From the NCBI RefSeq assembly GCF_028747205.1, contig NZ_CP112880.1, positions 7,537,501-7,601,500 on the forward strand: 64,000 nucleotides of DNA, read 5' to 3'. Of the stretch, positions 17,171 through 25,973 are shown in pieces. The stretch's first letter is position 1, and each line of letters starts with the position of its first letter. Both the position numbers and the translations under genes were made by a program. Under the pieces are notes generated by a model. That model searched no databases, had not been told where the DNA came from, and saw only the letters and a list, made by a program, of their open reading frames with translations. Origin of the DNA: Streptomyces sp. CA-278952 (GTDB lineage Bacteria > Actinomycetota > Actinomycetes > Streptomycetales > Streptomycetaceae).

Positions 17171-18154
17171 TCAGGTGTGCGGAATCGTCATCATGTGAGT
17201 ATTCGGTGCTTCCGGCTCCGTCCGGCGGCCCCGGACGACGAGCACGACGCCCGCCAGCGCGAGCACACCGCCCAGCCCCGCGGCCCCGGCCGGCGCGGTC
17301 GTGCCGAGCGTCGCCAGCCGGTCGCTGTCCGCCGACGCCAGCTCGACCTGCTTGAGCTGGGTCTCCTCGGTGAACTCCACCCGCTTGCTCTCCAGGAGCA
17401 CCACGGCGTCCTTCTCGGAGCCCGGGGCGCGCAGCGTCTTCCTCGGGCCGATCGCCGCGTTCATGATCCGGCCGGTGCGCTTGTCCACCACCAGCTCGAT
17501 GCCGCTGTTGGAATACCACTCCTCGGCCAGCACCTGGGGGATCTTCTTCTTCCCCACGAGCACGCCGGGCACCTGGCGCACCCCGGTCCTGGTGGGCTCG
17601 ACCTCGCCCTTGAAGAGCAGGCCGGAGTAGCCCTGCACCTCCTGCTCACCGGCGTAGGAGAGCCGCACGACCCCGCCGAGCGTGCTGTCCCACCAGCGGT
17701 AGGAACGCTTCTCGACGTCGAAGGGGAACTTCAGATAGGCCTCCCCGTCGAACGTCGGGGATTCCTCGCAGCAGTGGACCGGTTCGTTCGTGACCCGGTC
17801 GGTCACCCAGCGCTCCAGCGTCCACTGGAGCGCGTCACGGGGGTCCGAGGCGGGCAGGGTGTCCTGGTGGTCGACCGAGGTGGAGACGTCCCACACGGCG
17901 TTGCCGCTCTTCTCGCTGTCGGCCACGTCCCCGCGCACCTGCCGCGTGATCGTGATCGTTCTGCCCTCGACCGTCTCCACCTCGGACGTGTCGAAATAGC
18001 TGCCCGTCCCGGTGAAGACGGTGGTGGTGTCGATGTCGATGGGGGTGCGCTTGGCATGCGGCTGGACGTACCAGACGAGCAGTGGCGCGAGGACGAGCAG
18101 GAAAACCCCTGCCCCCAGCAGGACAAGCGACAGGGGTGAAGCGTTGTGGCGCAT
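17171..18154 (-). CDS. DUF3068 (PorA-family) membrane-anchored protein
   Basis: 327 residues from the ATG at 18154, preceded by AGGAG 7 nt upstream. There is one N-terminal membrane helix (about 8-28), a large extracytoplasmic domain (30-285) with VFTGTGSYFD and a CC pair in VHCCEES, then a C-terminal helix (about 295-318) and a short basic tail. This matches DUF3068, a family of unknown function that is widespread in actinobacteria and often near cell-envelope genes. It points the same way as the AftD-type operon but is separated from it by 294 nt, so it is probably a separate transcript. Confidence 0.83.
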   Translation of the reverse strand: MRHNASPLSLVLLGAGVFLLVLAPLLVWYVQPHAKRTPIDIDTTTVFTGTGSYFDTSEVETVEGRTITITRQVRGDVADSEKSGNAVWDVSTSVDHQDTLPASDPRDALQWTLERWVTDRVTNEPVHCCEESPTFDGEAYLKFPFDVEKRSYRWWDSTLGGVVRLSYAGEQEVQGYSGLLFKGEVEPTRTGVRQVPGVLVGKKKIPQVLAEEWYSNSGIELVVDKRTGRIMNAAIGPRKTLRAPGSEKDAVVLLESKRVEFTEETQLKQVELASADSDRLATLGTTAPAGAAGLGGVLALAGVVLVVRGRRTEPEAPNTHMMTIPHT

Positions 18155-18338
18155 CCGGGCACTCCTGGGTCGAATCTCTTCGCGGAGGTGCACGGGCCCG
18201 GGCCGGTCAGCCCTTGATTGGCGTGAACAGTAAGCAAGCCCTTGACGGAATGTCAATGTGCTGTCGACACTGTGTCCCAGCCGGAGGGGCCCGGCTGACG
18301 GGGTGGGGATCGCCTCCAGCAAGGAGCTGACCCAAACC

Positions 18339-18491
18339 ATGCGCAGACTCATCGCCGCCGCTGTCACCGTTCTGGTGGCCGCCACACTCGCCGTTGGTGC
18401 GGCGGTCGGTGTCGTGGCACTGCTCGACGCCACTCCCGACCAGCCCAATACGCCCCTGATCAGCTATGACACCGCCCCGGCGGTTCCGTGA
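18339..18491 (+). CDS. Very small secreted/membrane protein, DUF2613-like
   Basis: 50 residues. A basic start (MRR) precedes one hydrophobic helix (residues 4-30), then a short Pro/Asp segment ending NTPLISYDTAPAVP. The architecture and the final L-x-x-Y-D pattern resemble the DUF2613 family of tiny actinobacterial membrane proteins. AAGGAG lies at 18321-18326, 12 nt before the ATG. Its stop overlaps the start of the PucR-type regulator (GTGA, 18488-18491), so the two are translationally coupled. It diverges from the DUF3068 gene. Confidence 0.65.
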   Translation: MRRLIAAAVTVLVAATLAVGAAVGVVALLDATPDQPNTPLISYDTAPAVP

Positions 18492-19693
18492 CCCGCCCGG
18501 CCTGGCAGGACGTCCCCCGGTCGAAGCTCGACCGTTTCGAGGCGATCGCCCGGTCCGAGGCCCCCGAGCTCGCTCAGTCCATCCTGTTCCAGATTCGTCA
18601 GGAATATCCCTATCTGGAGCTGGTCGAGGACGAGTCCGGGGAGCCGCTGGCCCTCGTCGGCATCCGCCGCGCCATCGAAGGCTTCGTCCACAACCTCACC
18701 GCCGGCGCCCACCCCCGGGTGCCGCCGGAGATGTTCCAGGAGTTCGGGCGCGGCGAGGGGCTCGAGGGCCGCAGCCTCGACGCGCTCCAGGCCATCTACC
18801 GCCTCGGGGTCCGGCTCACCTGGCGGAGGCTCGCCGAGATCGGCCAGCAGGCCGACATTCCCGCGCCCGCCATGTACGAGCTGGCCGAATCGGGATTCGA
18901 GTATCTGGACGGGCTCGTGGAACAGTCGGTACGGGGCTACGCCGAGGCGGCGGCCCGGCGCGCCAGCGAACGGCTCCGCCTCCAGCGCCAGCTGATCGAG
19001 CTCCTCCTGGTGGAACACCGGGGCGATGTGTCGGTGGCCCTGTCCGAGCGGGCCGCCCGCATCGGCTGGGAGCTCCCGGAGACGATCGCCGTGGGTGTGC
19101 TCATGCGCCCGGCCCGCGAGGCCGTGGCCCCGGCGGTCGGGCAGGGCATTCTGCTGGAGATGGAGAGCGAGCAGCCGCGCATCGTCATCCCGGACCCGGA
19201 CACGGCGGGCCGTGCGGAGATCCTGCGGCGCGCCACGGCCGGCTGGTCCGGGGCGATCGGCCCGGCGGTCCCGCTGGCGGCCGCGGCGACCTCGCTCCGC
19301 TGGGCGGAGACCGCGGTCCAGCTGATCAAGAAGGGTCTGCTGCCGCAGGGCGAGGTGCTGTACTGCACCGAGCGGACGGAGGAACTGCTGCTGCTTCCCG
19401 CCCAGGAGCTGATCGACGCGTCGGCCCGCCACTGCCTCGCCCCGCTGGAGGGCCTCAGCCCGACCCAGGCCCGGCGCCTGGCCGAGACCCTGCTCGCCTG
19501 GATCGAGACCCCCGGCGGCGCCCCGGAGGTGGCCACCCGCCTCGGCATCCACCCCCAGACGGCCCGCTACCGGCTGCGGCAGATCCGCGAGCTGTGGGGT
19601 GACGCCATCGACGAACCGGACCAGCGCTTCGAGATGCTCCTGGTGCTCCGCGCCCGGCGTCTCCGGGGTGATCCGGCCGCCACCGCGGGCTGA
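18488..19693 (+). CDS. PucR/CdaR-type transcriptional regulator
   Basis: 401 residues from a GTG overlapping the small upstream gene. The N-terminal half is all-helical (RsbR-N/globin-like sensor as in many Streptomyces PucR proteins). The C-terminus carries the PucR helix-turn-helix: TLLAWIETPGGAPEVATRLGIHPQTARYRLRQI is the usual pattern, near residues 335-370. Such proteins activate purine, amino-acid or polyamine catabolism, or act in development. The downstream neighbour is convergent, so targets are not obvious; the coupled membrane peptide may be a partner. Confidence 0.87.
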   Translation: MTRPAWQDVPRSKLDRFEAIARSEAPELAQSILFQIRQEYPYLELVEDESGEPLALVGIRRAIEGFVHNLTAGAHPRVPPEMFQEFGRGEGLEGRSLDALQAIYRLGVRLTWRRLAEIGQQADIPAPAMYELAESGFEYLDGLVEQSVRGYAEAAARRASERLRLQRQLIELLLVEHRGDVSVALSERAARIGWELPETIAVGVLMRPAREAVAPAVGQGILLEMESEQPRIVIPDPDTAGRAEILRRATAGWSGAIGPAVPLAAAATSLRWAETAVQLIKKGLLPQGEVLYCTERTEELLLLPAQELIDASARHCLAPLEGLSPTQARRLAETLLAWIETPGGAPEVATRLGIHPQTARYRLRQIRELWGDAIDEPDQRFEMLLVLRARRLRGDPAATAG

Positions 19694-19720
19694 ACCGCGA
19701 CCGGGGACCGCGACCGGGCG

Positions 19721-19744
19721 GTCGGACGTCCGCGAACGTCCGGC
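19721..19744. terminator. Hairpin between convergent PucR and SDR genes
   Basis: CGGACGT (19723-19729) and ACGTCCG (19736-19742) form a perfect 7-bp stem around a 6-nt loop, extendable to 9 bp with one T.G pair. It is centred in the 97-nt gap between two convergent genes, the expected place for a shared terminator. Confidence 0.5.
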
Positions 19745-19790
19745 CGTCGGTGCCGTCGGCAGACCGCCGGGATGGCCGGCACTCTCCGGA

Positions 19791-20576
19791 TCAGACCGGG
19801 GTGACGTACGCCCCGGCGATCCCGCCGTCGACCAGGAAGTCCGTGGCGTTCACGAACGAGGAGTCGTCGCTCGCGAGGAACGCGACGGCGGCGGCGATCT
19901 CGGTCGGCTCGGCGAACCGGCCGACCGGGATGTGCACCAGACGCCGGGCGGCCCGCTCCGGGTCCTTGGCGAACAGTTCCTGGAGCAGCGGGGTGTTGAC
20001 CGGGCCGGGGCACAAGGCGTTGACCCGGATCCCGTCGCGTGCGAACTGCACCCCCAGCTCGCGCGACATCGCCAGGACCCCGCCCTTGGACGCGGTGTAC
20101 GAGATCTGCGAGGTGGCCGCGCCCATCCGGGCCACGAAGGAGGCCGTGTTGATGATGGAGCCCTTGCCCTGCTCGCGCATATAGGGGATCGCCGCCTTGC
20201 AGCAGAGGTACACGGAGGTCAGGTTGACCTCCTGCACCCGCCGCCAGGCCTCCAGGCCGGTGTCCAGGATGGAGTCGTCGTCCGGCGGGGAGATCCCCGC
20301 GTTGTTGAACGCGATGTCGACCGAGCCGTAGGTGTCGAACGCGGCCGTGAAGAGGGCGTTCACCTGGTCGGCGTCGGTGACGTCGGTACGTACGAAGAGT
20401 CCGCCCGCCGCCTCGGCGGCGGCCTTGCCGCTCTCCTCGTCGATATCGGCGCAGACGACGTGCGCGCCCTCGGCGGCCAGCCGCCGGACGGTGGCCAGGC
20501 CGATGCCGCTGCCGGCTCCGGTGACGACGGCGGTGCGGCCGACCAGGCGGCGGCAGACGGAAGAAGTGTCGGTCAT
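19791..20576 (-). CDS. Short-chain dehydrogenase/reductase
   Basis: 261 residues from the ATG at 20576. NAD(P) motif TGAGSGIG (19-26), acidic residue in VVCADIDEES favouring NAD, NNAG, and the catalytic tetrad with Ser in NTASF and YTASK. It ends with the tight GGIAGAYVTPV tail of classical SDRs. It follows the aldehyde dehydrogenase by 5 nt in the GS-ALDH-SDR operon. In the gamma-glutamyl ethanolamide route an alcohol must be oxidised to an aldehyde, and this enzyme could do that step; the polyamine route would instead need an amine oxidase, which is absent. The substrate is inferred only from context. Confidence 0.85.
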   Translation of the reverse strand: MTDTSSVCRRLVGRTAVVTGAGSGIGLATVRRLAAEGAHVVCADIDEESGKAAAEAAGGLFVRTDVTDADQVNALFTAAFDTYGSVDIAFNNAGISPPDDDSILDTGLEAWRRVQEVNLTSVYLCCKAAIPYMREQGKGSIINTASFVARMGAATSQISYTASKGGVLAMSRELGVQFARDGIRVNALCPGPVNTPLLQELFAKDPERAARRLVHIPVGRFAEPTEIAAAVAFLASDDSSFVNATDFLVDGGIAGAYVTPV

Positions 20577-20581
20577 GGTGC

Positions 20582-21961
20582 TCAGGCCTCCGTGCTGATG
20601 AAGACGTTCTTGGTCTCGGTGAAGGCGGCCAGTGCGTCCGGGCCGAGCTCGCGGCCAAGACCCGACTGCTTGTAGCCGCCGAAGGGGGTCGAATAGCGCA
20701 CGCCGGAGTGCGAGTTGACGGAGAGGTTGCCCGCCCGCAGCCCCTGGCTCACTCGCAGCGCGCGGCCGACGTCCCGGGTCCAGACCGAGCCGGCGAGCCC
20801 GTAGTCGGTGGCGTTGGCGAGGCGCAGCGCGTCCTGTTCGTCCTCGAACGGCAGGACCACGGCGACGGGCCCGAAGACCTCCTCGACCGCCACCGGCGCC
20901 TCGGGCGAGACCCCGGTGAGGACGGTCGGCGGGTACCAGAACCCTGGACCCTCGGGGGCCGTTCCGAGGATGGCCCGGCCGCCGTCGGCTCCCCGGCCGC
21001 CGTCGACGAGCTCCCGGACCCGGTCCCGCTGGACGGCCGAGATCAGGGGCCCCATCTGGGTCTTCTCGTCGGCCGGGTCGCCCACCACGATGGCGGACAC
21101 GGCCGGGACGAGGGAAGCGAGGAAGCGGTCGTACACGGACCGCTCGACCAGGATCCGGGTCCGGGCGCAGCAGTCCTGACCGGCGTTGTCCAGGAAGGAC
21201 ATCGGCGCGGCCGCCGCGGCGGCCTCCACATCGGCGTCGGCGAAGACGACGTTGGGGCTCTTGCCGCCCAGCTCCAGGGTGAGCCGCTTCACGCGCTCCG
21301 CGCAGCGGGCCATGATGTGCTTGCCGGTCCGGGTGGAGCCGGTGAACACGATCTTCGCGACGCCGGGGTGCTCGACCAGGGCGCTCCCGGCCACCGGCCC
21401 CTCGCCGGGAAGCACCTGGAAGAGACCTTCGGGAAGCCCGGCCTCCAGGGCGAGTTCGGCCAGCCGGAGAGCGGTCAGCGGCGTCGTCTCGGCGGGCTTG
21501 AGGAGGACGGCATTGCCCGCCGCGAGGGCCGGGGCGAGACCCCAGGCGGCGATCGGCATCGGGAAGTTCCACGGGGCGATGACTCCGACGACGCCCAGCG
21601 GCTCCAGGACCGTGAAGTCGATGCCGCCCGCCACCGGGATCTGCCGGCCCAGGAGCCGTTCGGCGCCGCCCGCGCTGTAGTCGAGGAGATCGCGTACGTT
21701 GCCGGCCTCCCACCGGGCGTTGCCGATGGTGTGCCCGGCCTCGCGGACCTCCAACCGCGCCAGTTCCTCGATGTGTTCGTCGACGACGACGGCGAAGCGG
21801 CGCAGCAGCCGCGCCCGGTCGGCGGGCGCGGCGGCCGCCCAGCGCCGCTGGGCGGCGGCACGGGTGACGGCGGCGTCCACATCGGCGGCGGAGGCGGCGG
21901 GGACGGTGGCGACGACCTCGGCGGTCGCCGGGTCGAGGACGTCCAGGGTGGGCTGTGACAC
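20582..21961 (-). CDS. NAD(P)-dependent aldehyde dehydrogenase
   Basis: 459 residues, full length for the family. PWNFPMP at about 130-136 (the Asn stabilises the thiohemiacetal), [12 protein letters not shown] for the cofactor fold, catalytic Glu230 in LELGGKSPN and catalytic Cys264 in [12 protein letters not shown] start, with no strong SD. It lies between a glutamine-synthetase paralogue and an SDR on one strand. In a gamma-glutamylation pathway it would oxidise the gamma-glutamyl aldehyde to the acid (PuuC-like role). Specificity for that substrate is inference from the cluster. Confidence 0.88.
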   Translation of the reverse strand: MSQPTLDVLDPATAEVVATVPAASAADVDAAVTRAAAQRRWAAAAPADRARLLRRFAVVVDEHIEELARLEVREAGHTIGNARWEAGNVRDLLDYSAGGAERLLGRQIPVAGGIDFTVLEPLGVVGVIAPWNFPMPIAAWGLAPALAAGNAVLLKPAETTPLTALRLAELALEAGLPEGLFQVLPGEGPVAGSALVEHPGVAKIVFTGSTRTGKHIMARCAERVKRLTLELGGKSPNVVFADADVEAAAAAAPMSFLDNAGQDCCARTRILVERSVYDRFLASLVPAVSAIVVGDPADEKTQMGPLISAVQRDRVRELVDGGRGADGGRAILGTAPEGPGFWYPPTVLTGVSPEAPVAVEEVFGPVAVVLPFEDEQDALRLANATDYGLAGSVWTRDVGRALRVSQGLRAGNLSVNSHSGVRYSTPFGGYKQSGLGRELGPDALAAFTETKNVFISTEA

Positions 21962-22010
21962 GTACGAACCCCGATCACGGAAGCTGGTGGTGGTGAAGGT
22001 GTTCTGGCGG

Positions 22011-23375
22011 TCAGAGGCGTTCGAAGGAGCGGCGCAGCTCCCAGTCGGTCACCGCGGAGTCGTACGCGGTCAGTTCGACGCGGGCCATGTTCAGGTAGTG
22101 GGCGACGACCTCCTCGCCGAACGCCTCCTTGGCGATGGGGCTGGCCTCCCACAGCTCGGCGGCCTCGCGCAGGGTTGTCGGCACCCGGTCGTAGTCCCCG
22201 GTGTAGGCGTTGCCCGTACAGGCCTCGGGCAGCTCCAGCCGGTGCTCGACCCCGTACAGTCCGGCGGCGACCATACCGGCGACGGCCAGATGCGGGTTGA
22301 CGTCGCCGCCGGGCAGCCGGTTCTCGAAGCGCGTCGAGCGCCCGTGGCCGACGACCCGCAGGGCGCAGGTGCGGTTGTCGACCCCCCAGGTGACGGCGGT
22401 GGGGGCGAAGGAGCCGGGCTGGAAGCGTTTGTAGGAGTTGATGGTGGGCGCGTAGAGGAGGGAGAAGTCCCGAAGGGCGGCGAGCTGGCCGGCCAGGAAG
22501 TGCCGCATCAGCTCGGACATGCCGCCCGCGCCCTCGCCCGCCATCATGTTCGCGCCGTCCGCGTCGGTCAGCGAGAGATGGATGTGGCAGGAGTTGCCCT
22601 CGCGCTCGTCGTACTTGGCCATGAACGTCAGCGAGACGCCCTCCTGGGCCGCGATCTCCTTGGCGCCCGTCTTGTAGACGGCGTGCTGGTCGCAGGTGGT
22701 GAGCGCCTCGTCGTAGCGGAAGACGATCTCGTGCTGGCCCGGATTGCACTCGCCCTTGGCGGACTCGACGGTCAGCCCGGCCTCCTGCATCTCGTTGCGG
22801 ATCCGGCGCAGCAGCGGCTCGATGCGGCCGGTGCCGAGGATCGAGTAGTCGATGTTGTACTGGTTGGCCGGGGTCAGCCCGCGGTAGTCGCGGTCCCAGG
22901 CCTCCTCGTAAGTGTCCCGGAAGACGATGAACTCCAGCTCCGTGCCGACCTGCGCCGTGTATCCGAGCTCCGCCAGCCGGTCGAGCTGGCGGCGCAGGAT
23001 CTGACGCGGGGCCGCCACCACCGGACTGCCGTCGTGCCAGGCGAGATCCGCGATCAGCAGGGCGGTCCCCTCGTGCCAGGGGACGGGGCGCAGGGTGGCG
23101 GGGTCGGGGACCATGCCGAAGTCGCCGTAGCCGTTCTCCCACGACGACATCGCGTAGCCGTCGACGGTCCGCATCTCGGTGTCCACAGCCAGGAGGTAGT
23201 TGCAGCCCTCGGTGCCGTGCTCCAGGACCTCGTCCAGGAAGAACCCGGCCGCGAACCGCTTCCCCTGGAGCCGGCCCTGCATGTCCGGGAAGGCCAGCAC
23301 CACGGTGTCCACCGACCCGTCGGCGACCCGTGCGCGGAGCTCGTCGACGCCGAGCGGGGGTGTGCGGTCTGCCAC
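22011..23375 (-). CDS. Glutamine-synthetase paralogue, gamma-glutamyl-amine ligase type
   Basis: 454 residues from the GTG at 23375, which has AAGGAGGA 5 nt upstream; the longer frame is not used. GS catalytic elements are present: [32 protein letters not shown] (the n-loop region), NSCHIHLSL for ATP/metal binding, and [14 protein letters not shown]. The spacing follows the GlnA3/GlnA4-type paralogues of Streptomyces, which ligate glutamate to polyamines or ethanolamine rather than ammonia. It is the first gene of the leftward operon and diverges from a GntR regulator across 73 nt. With an ethanolamine-type permease nearby, gamma-glutamylethanolamide synthetase is the best guess. Confidence 0.87.
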   Translation of the reverse strand: MADRTPPLGVDELRARVADGSVDTVVLAFPDMQGRLQGKRFAAGFFLDEVLEHGTEGCNYLLAVDTEMRTVDGYAMSSWENGYGDFGMVPDPATLRPVPWHEGTALLIADLAWHDGSPVVAAPRQILRRQLDRLAELGYTAQVGTELEFIVFRDTYEEAWDRDYRGLTPANQYNIDYSILGTGRIEPLLRRIRNEMQEAGLTVESAKGECNPGQHEIVFRYDEALTTCDQHAVYKTGAKEIAAQEGVSLTFMAKYDEREGNSCHIHLSLTDADGANMMAGEGAGGMSELMRHFLAGQLAALRDFSLLYAPTINSYKRFQPGSFAPTAVTWGVDNRTCALRVVGHGRSTRFENRLPGGDVNPHLAVAGMVAAGLYGVEHRLELPEACTGNAYTGDYDRVPTTLREAAELWEASPIAKEAFGEEVVAHYLNMARVELTAYDSAVTDWELRRSFERL

Positions 23376-23448
23376 GGGATTCCTCCTTGGGTGAACCGGG
23401 AGGCTTAAGGTATGACAGGGAACCATTACTTGGGAAGGGGATCGGCCA

Positions 23449-24258
23449 GTGGCCACGAGGAGACGAGTGGACGACACCCGTCCGGCGGTAGGGGCGGTGG
23501 CCGCGACAGAGGTGATGGCGGCGGTCGACGCCGCCGGGGACGGGAGCCACACCGTGACCGGCCGGCCGGTCTCCGTGCTGCGGCCCGTCCGCGCGGGCAA
23601 CGGCTTCGAGGAGACGCTGGAGCAGCTCCTCCAGCTGCTGCGCCTGGGGCTGGTTCCGCCGGGCGAACGGCTGCCCTCCGAACGCGAGTTGTCCCAGCAC
23701 CTGAGGATCAGCCGGGTGACGCTGCGCGAGGTCCTCAAGGTGCTCCAGGACCAGAACATGGTCGAGAGCCGCCGGGGCCGCTACGGAGGAACGTTCGTCC
23801 TGCCGCGCACCGCGGCCCCCGACGGCGAGCTGCGCCGCCGCATCGCCGCCGTCGACGTGGAGGACACCCTGCGCTTCCGCGAGGTGCTGGAGGCCGGAGC
23901 GGCGGACCTGTGCGCCGAAGGGCTCCCGGCGGACGGCGCGGCCAGGCTGCGGGCCGCGCTCGACGCGACGCGGGGCGCCAGGCTGGAGGACTACCGCCGC
24001 CAGGACACCCTGCTCCACCTCACGCTCGCCGAACTCTCCGGCTCCCGCACGCTCGCCGCGCAGTACGCCGCGGTCCGGGCCACCCTCAACGAACTGCTCG
24101 ACTGCATCCCGCTGCTGGTGCGCAACCTGGAGCACTCCCAGCAGCAGCACGCGGCCGTCGTCGAGGCGGTGCTCGACCGGGACGCGGACGCGGCCCGCGA
24201 GATGATGCGCGAGCACTGCGGCGGCACGGCGGCCCTGCTGCGCGGCTTCCTCGCCTGA
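23449..24258 (+). CDS. GntR-family (FadR/FCD) regulator
   Basis: 269 residues. After a 45-residue N-terminal extension, the winged helix includes RLGLVPPGERLPSERELSQHLRISRVTLREVL (standard GntR recognition region), followed by an FCD-type helical domain (about 135-265) with LRFREVLEAGAADL. GTG start with AAGGGG about 10 nt upstream. It is divergent from the GS paralogue and upstream of the permease and hydrolase, a position typical of the pathway-specific repressor. The 73-nt intergenic region (23376-23448) must contain both promoters; I see no clean operator in it. Confidence 0.88.
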   Translation: MATRRRVDDTRPAVGAVAATEVMAAVDAAGDGSHTVTGRPVSVLRPVRAGNGFEETLEQLLQLLRLGLVPPGERLPSERELSQHLRISRVTLREVLKVLQDQNMVESRRGRYGGTFVLPRTAAPDGELRRRIAAVDVEDTLRFREVLEAGAADLCAEGLPADGAARLRAALDATRGARLEDYRRQDTLLHLTLAELSGSRTLAAQYAAVRATLNELLDCIPLLVRNLEHSQQQHAAVVEAVLDRDADAAREMMREHCGGTAALLRGFLA

Positions 24259-24380
24259 GCAGGCCTGATCGACAGGGCGTCCCCCGGCGGGTGTCCGGCG
24301 CGGAGGCGAATCCGCAACGACGCTCCGCATCCGTAACCGCTCTTCAACGCCACGCCCCTTGCGATTCCCCCCGCGTTCCA

Positions 24381-24404
24381 CAAAGGTGTGCCGACGGACC
24401 TTTG
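24381..24404. promoter_or_regulatory. Inverted repeat upstream of the permease
   Basis: CAAAGGT (24381-24387) and ACCTTTG (24398-24404) are perfect 7-bp arms with a 10-bp spacer, so their centres are about 17 bp apart (near two helical turns). It lies 48 nt before the permease start in the 193-nt gap after the GntR gene. A dimeric regulator site is the likely reading; no T tract follows, so a terminator is less likely. Confidence 0.45.
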
Positions 24405-24451
24405 ATCGAAGCAGTTCCCACGATGACGTCGACACCCATCTGGAGCGCCTC

Positions 24452-25921
24452 ATGGCTCAGGGAACCGAAACACCCGCCGGCCCACCCGGTGACGCGAGCC
24501 CGGGGGCGTCCGGCACGGACGCGTATCTGCACCGCAGGACCCTGCGCCGGGGCAGTGCGGGCTGGCTCCTGCTGACCGGGCTCGGCGTCGCCTACGTCGT
24601 CTCCGGCGATTTCTCCGGCTGGAACATCGGCCTGTCCAAGGGCGGCTTCGGCGGACTCGCCGTCGCCATGGTCCTGATGGGCGTCATGTACGCGTGTCTG
24701 GTCTTCGCGCTGGCCGAACTCTCCGCCATCCTGCCCACGGCGGGCGGCGGCTACGGCTTCGCCCGGCGGGCGCTCGGCACCTGGGGCGGCTTCCTCACCG
24801 GCACGGCCATCCTCATCGAGTACATCCTCGCGCCCACCGCGATCGCGCTGTTCATCGGCGACTACGTCGAATCGCTCGGCCTCTTCGGCCTCACCTCCGG
24901 CTGGCCCGTCTACCTCGCCTGCTTCGCGATCTTCATCGGCATCCACCTCTGGGGAGTCGGCGAGGCGCTCCGCTTCAGCCTGGTGGTGACCGCCATCGCG
25001 GTGGCCGCGCTGCTGATCTTCGCCATCGGCGCGTTCACCGAGTTCGACGCGGGCCGCCTCAACGACATCCCGGCGGACACCTCCGCCTTCGGCTCCTCCT
25101 CCTGGCTGCCGTTCGGACTCCTCGGGATCTGGGCGGCCTTCCCCTTCGGCATGTGGTTCTTCCTCGGTGTGGAGGGCGTTCCGCTCGCTGCCGAGGAGGC
25201 CAAGGACCCGGTCCGCTCGATGCCGAAGGCCATGGCCATCTCCCTCGCCGTGCTGGTCTTCCTGGCCGTCATCACCTTCATCTCCGCCACCGGCGCCCAG
25301 GGGGCCGACGCCATCAAGGAGGCCGGGAACCCGCTCGTGGTGGCCCTGCAGGGAACCGGTGAGCCGACCGCCCTGAGCCGCTTCGTGAACTACGCGGGCC
25401 TCGCCGGACTGGTGGCCTCCTTCTTCTCCCTGATCTTCGCCGGATCCCGCCAGCTGTTCGCCCTCTCCCGGGCCGGCTATCTGCCGCGCTTCCTCTCGTT
25501 GACCAACCGCCGCAAGTCCCCCTACCTCGGCCTGCTGATCCCCGGAATCATCGGGTTCGCGCTCGCAGCCTGGAGCGGCAACGGCGGCCGGATGCTGAAC
25601 GTCGCCGTCTTCGGCGCCACGATCAGCTACGCCCTCATGGCCCTCTCCCACCTGGTGCTGCGCCGCCGCGAACCGGAGCTGCCGCGCCCTTACCGCACCC
25701 CCGGCGGCGCGCTCACCTCGTCCGTGGCCTTCGTTCTGGCATGCTCGGCGCTGGTGGCGACCTTCCTGGTGGACCGCGACGCGGCGTTCATCGCGCTGGG
25801 CGTGTACGCGGTGGCGCTGGCCTACTTCGCCTTCTACAGCCGTCACCGGCTGGTCGCGGGGGCCCCGGAGGAGGAGTTCGCCGCACTGGCGGCGGCCGAG
25901 GCCGAACTCGCCCGCGACTGA
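24452..25921 (+). CDS. Ethanolamine-type APC permease
   Basis: 489 residues from the ATG at 24452 (GGAG 6 nt upstream). About twelve membrane helices. The N-terminal half has SGDFSGWN, LAELSAILPTAGGGYGFARRALGTWGGFLTG and IEYILAPTAIA, which as I recall are the hallmarks of the ethanolamine permease subfamily (Eat/EutP type), and the middle has VEGVPLAAEEAKDP. It should import ethanolamine or a close amine with protons. Co-oriented with the GntR gene and followed 52 nt later by a gamma-glutamyl hydrolase. This is the strongest single clue to the substrate of the cluster. Confidence 0.83.
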   Translation: MAQGTETPAGPPGDASPGASGTDAYLHRRTLRRGSAGWLLLTGLGVAYVVSGDFSGWNIGLSKGGFGGLAVAMVLMGVMYACLVFALAELSAILPTAGGGYGFARRALGTWGGFLTGTAILIEYILAPTAIALFIGDYVESLGLFGLTSGWPVYLACFAIFIGIHLWGVGEALRFSLVVTAIAVAALLIFAIGAFTEFDAGRLNDIPADTSAFGSSSWLPFGLLGIWAAFPFGMWFFLGVEGVPLAAEEAKDPVRSMPKAMAISLAVLVFLAVITFISATGAQGADAIKEAGNPLVVALQGTGEPTALSRFVNYAGLAGLVASFFSLIFAGSRQLFALSRAGYLPRFLSLTNRRKSPYLGLLIPGIIGFALAAWSGNGGRMLNVAVFGATISYALMALSHLVLRRREPELPRPYRTPGGALTSSVAFVLACSALVATFLVDRDAAFIALGVYAVALAYFAFYSRHRLVAGAPEEEFAALAAAEAELARD

Positions 25922-25973
25922 GCCCCGCGCCCCTTCCGTCCGGCCCCCACCGATCCAACGAGGAGCACGTTCC

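Noticed and set aside
24310..24345. GlnR box (GTAAC-N6-TCAAC) upstream of the permease
   Set aside because: Only the first half-site fits; the second matches the GAAAC half at three of five positions, too weak to annotate.
21475..24453. A 992-codon frame covering the GS paralogue and part of ALDH
   Set aside because: It crosses genes with clear motifs in another frame and is compositionally a shadow.
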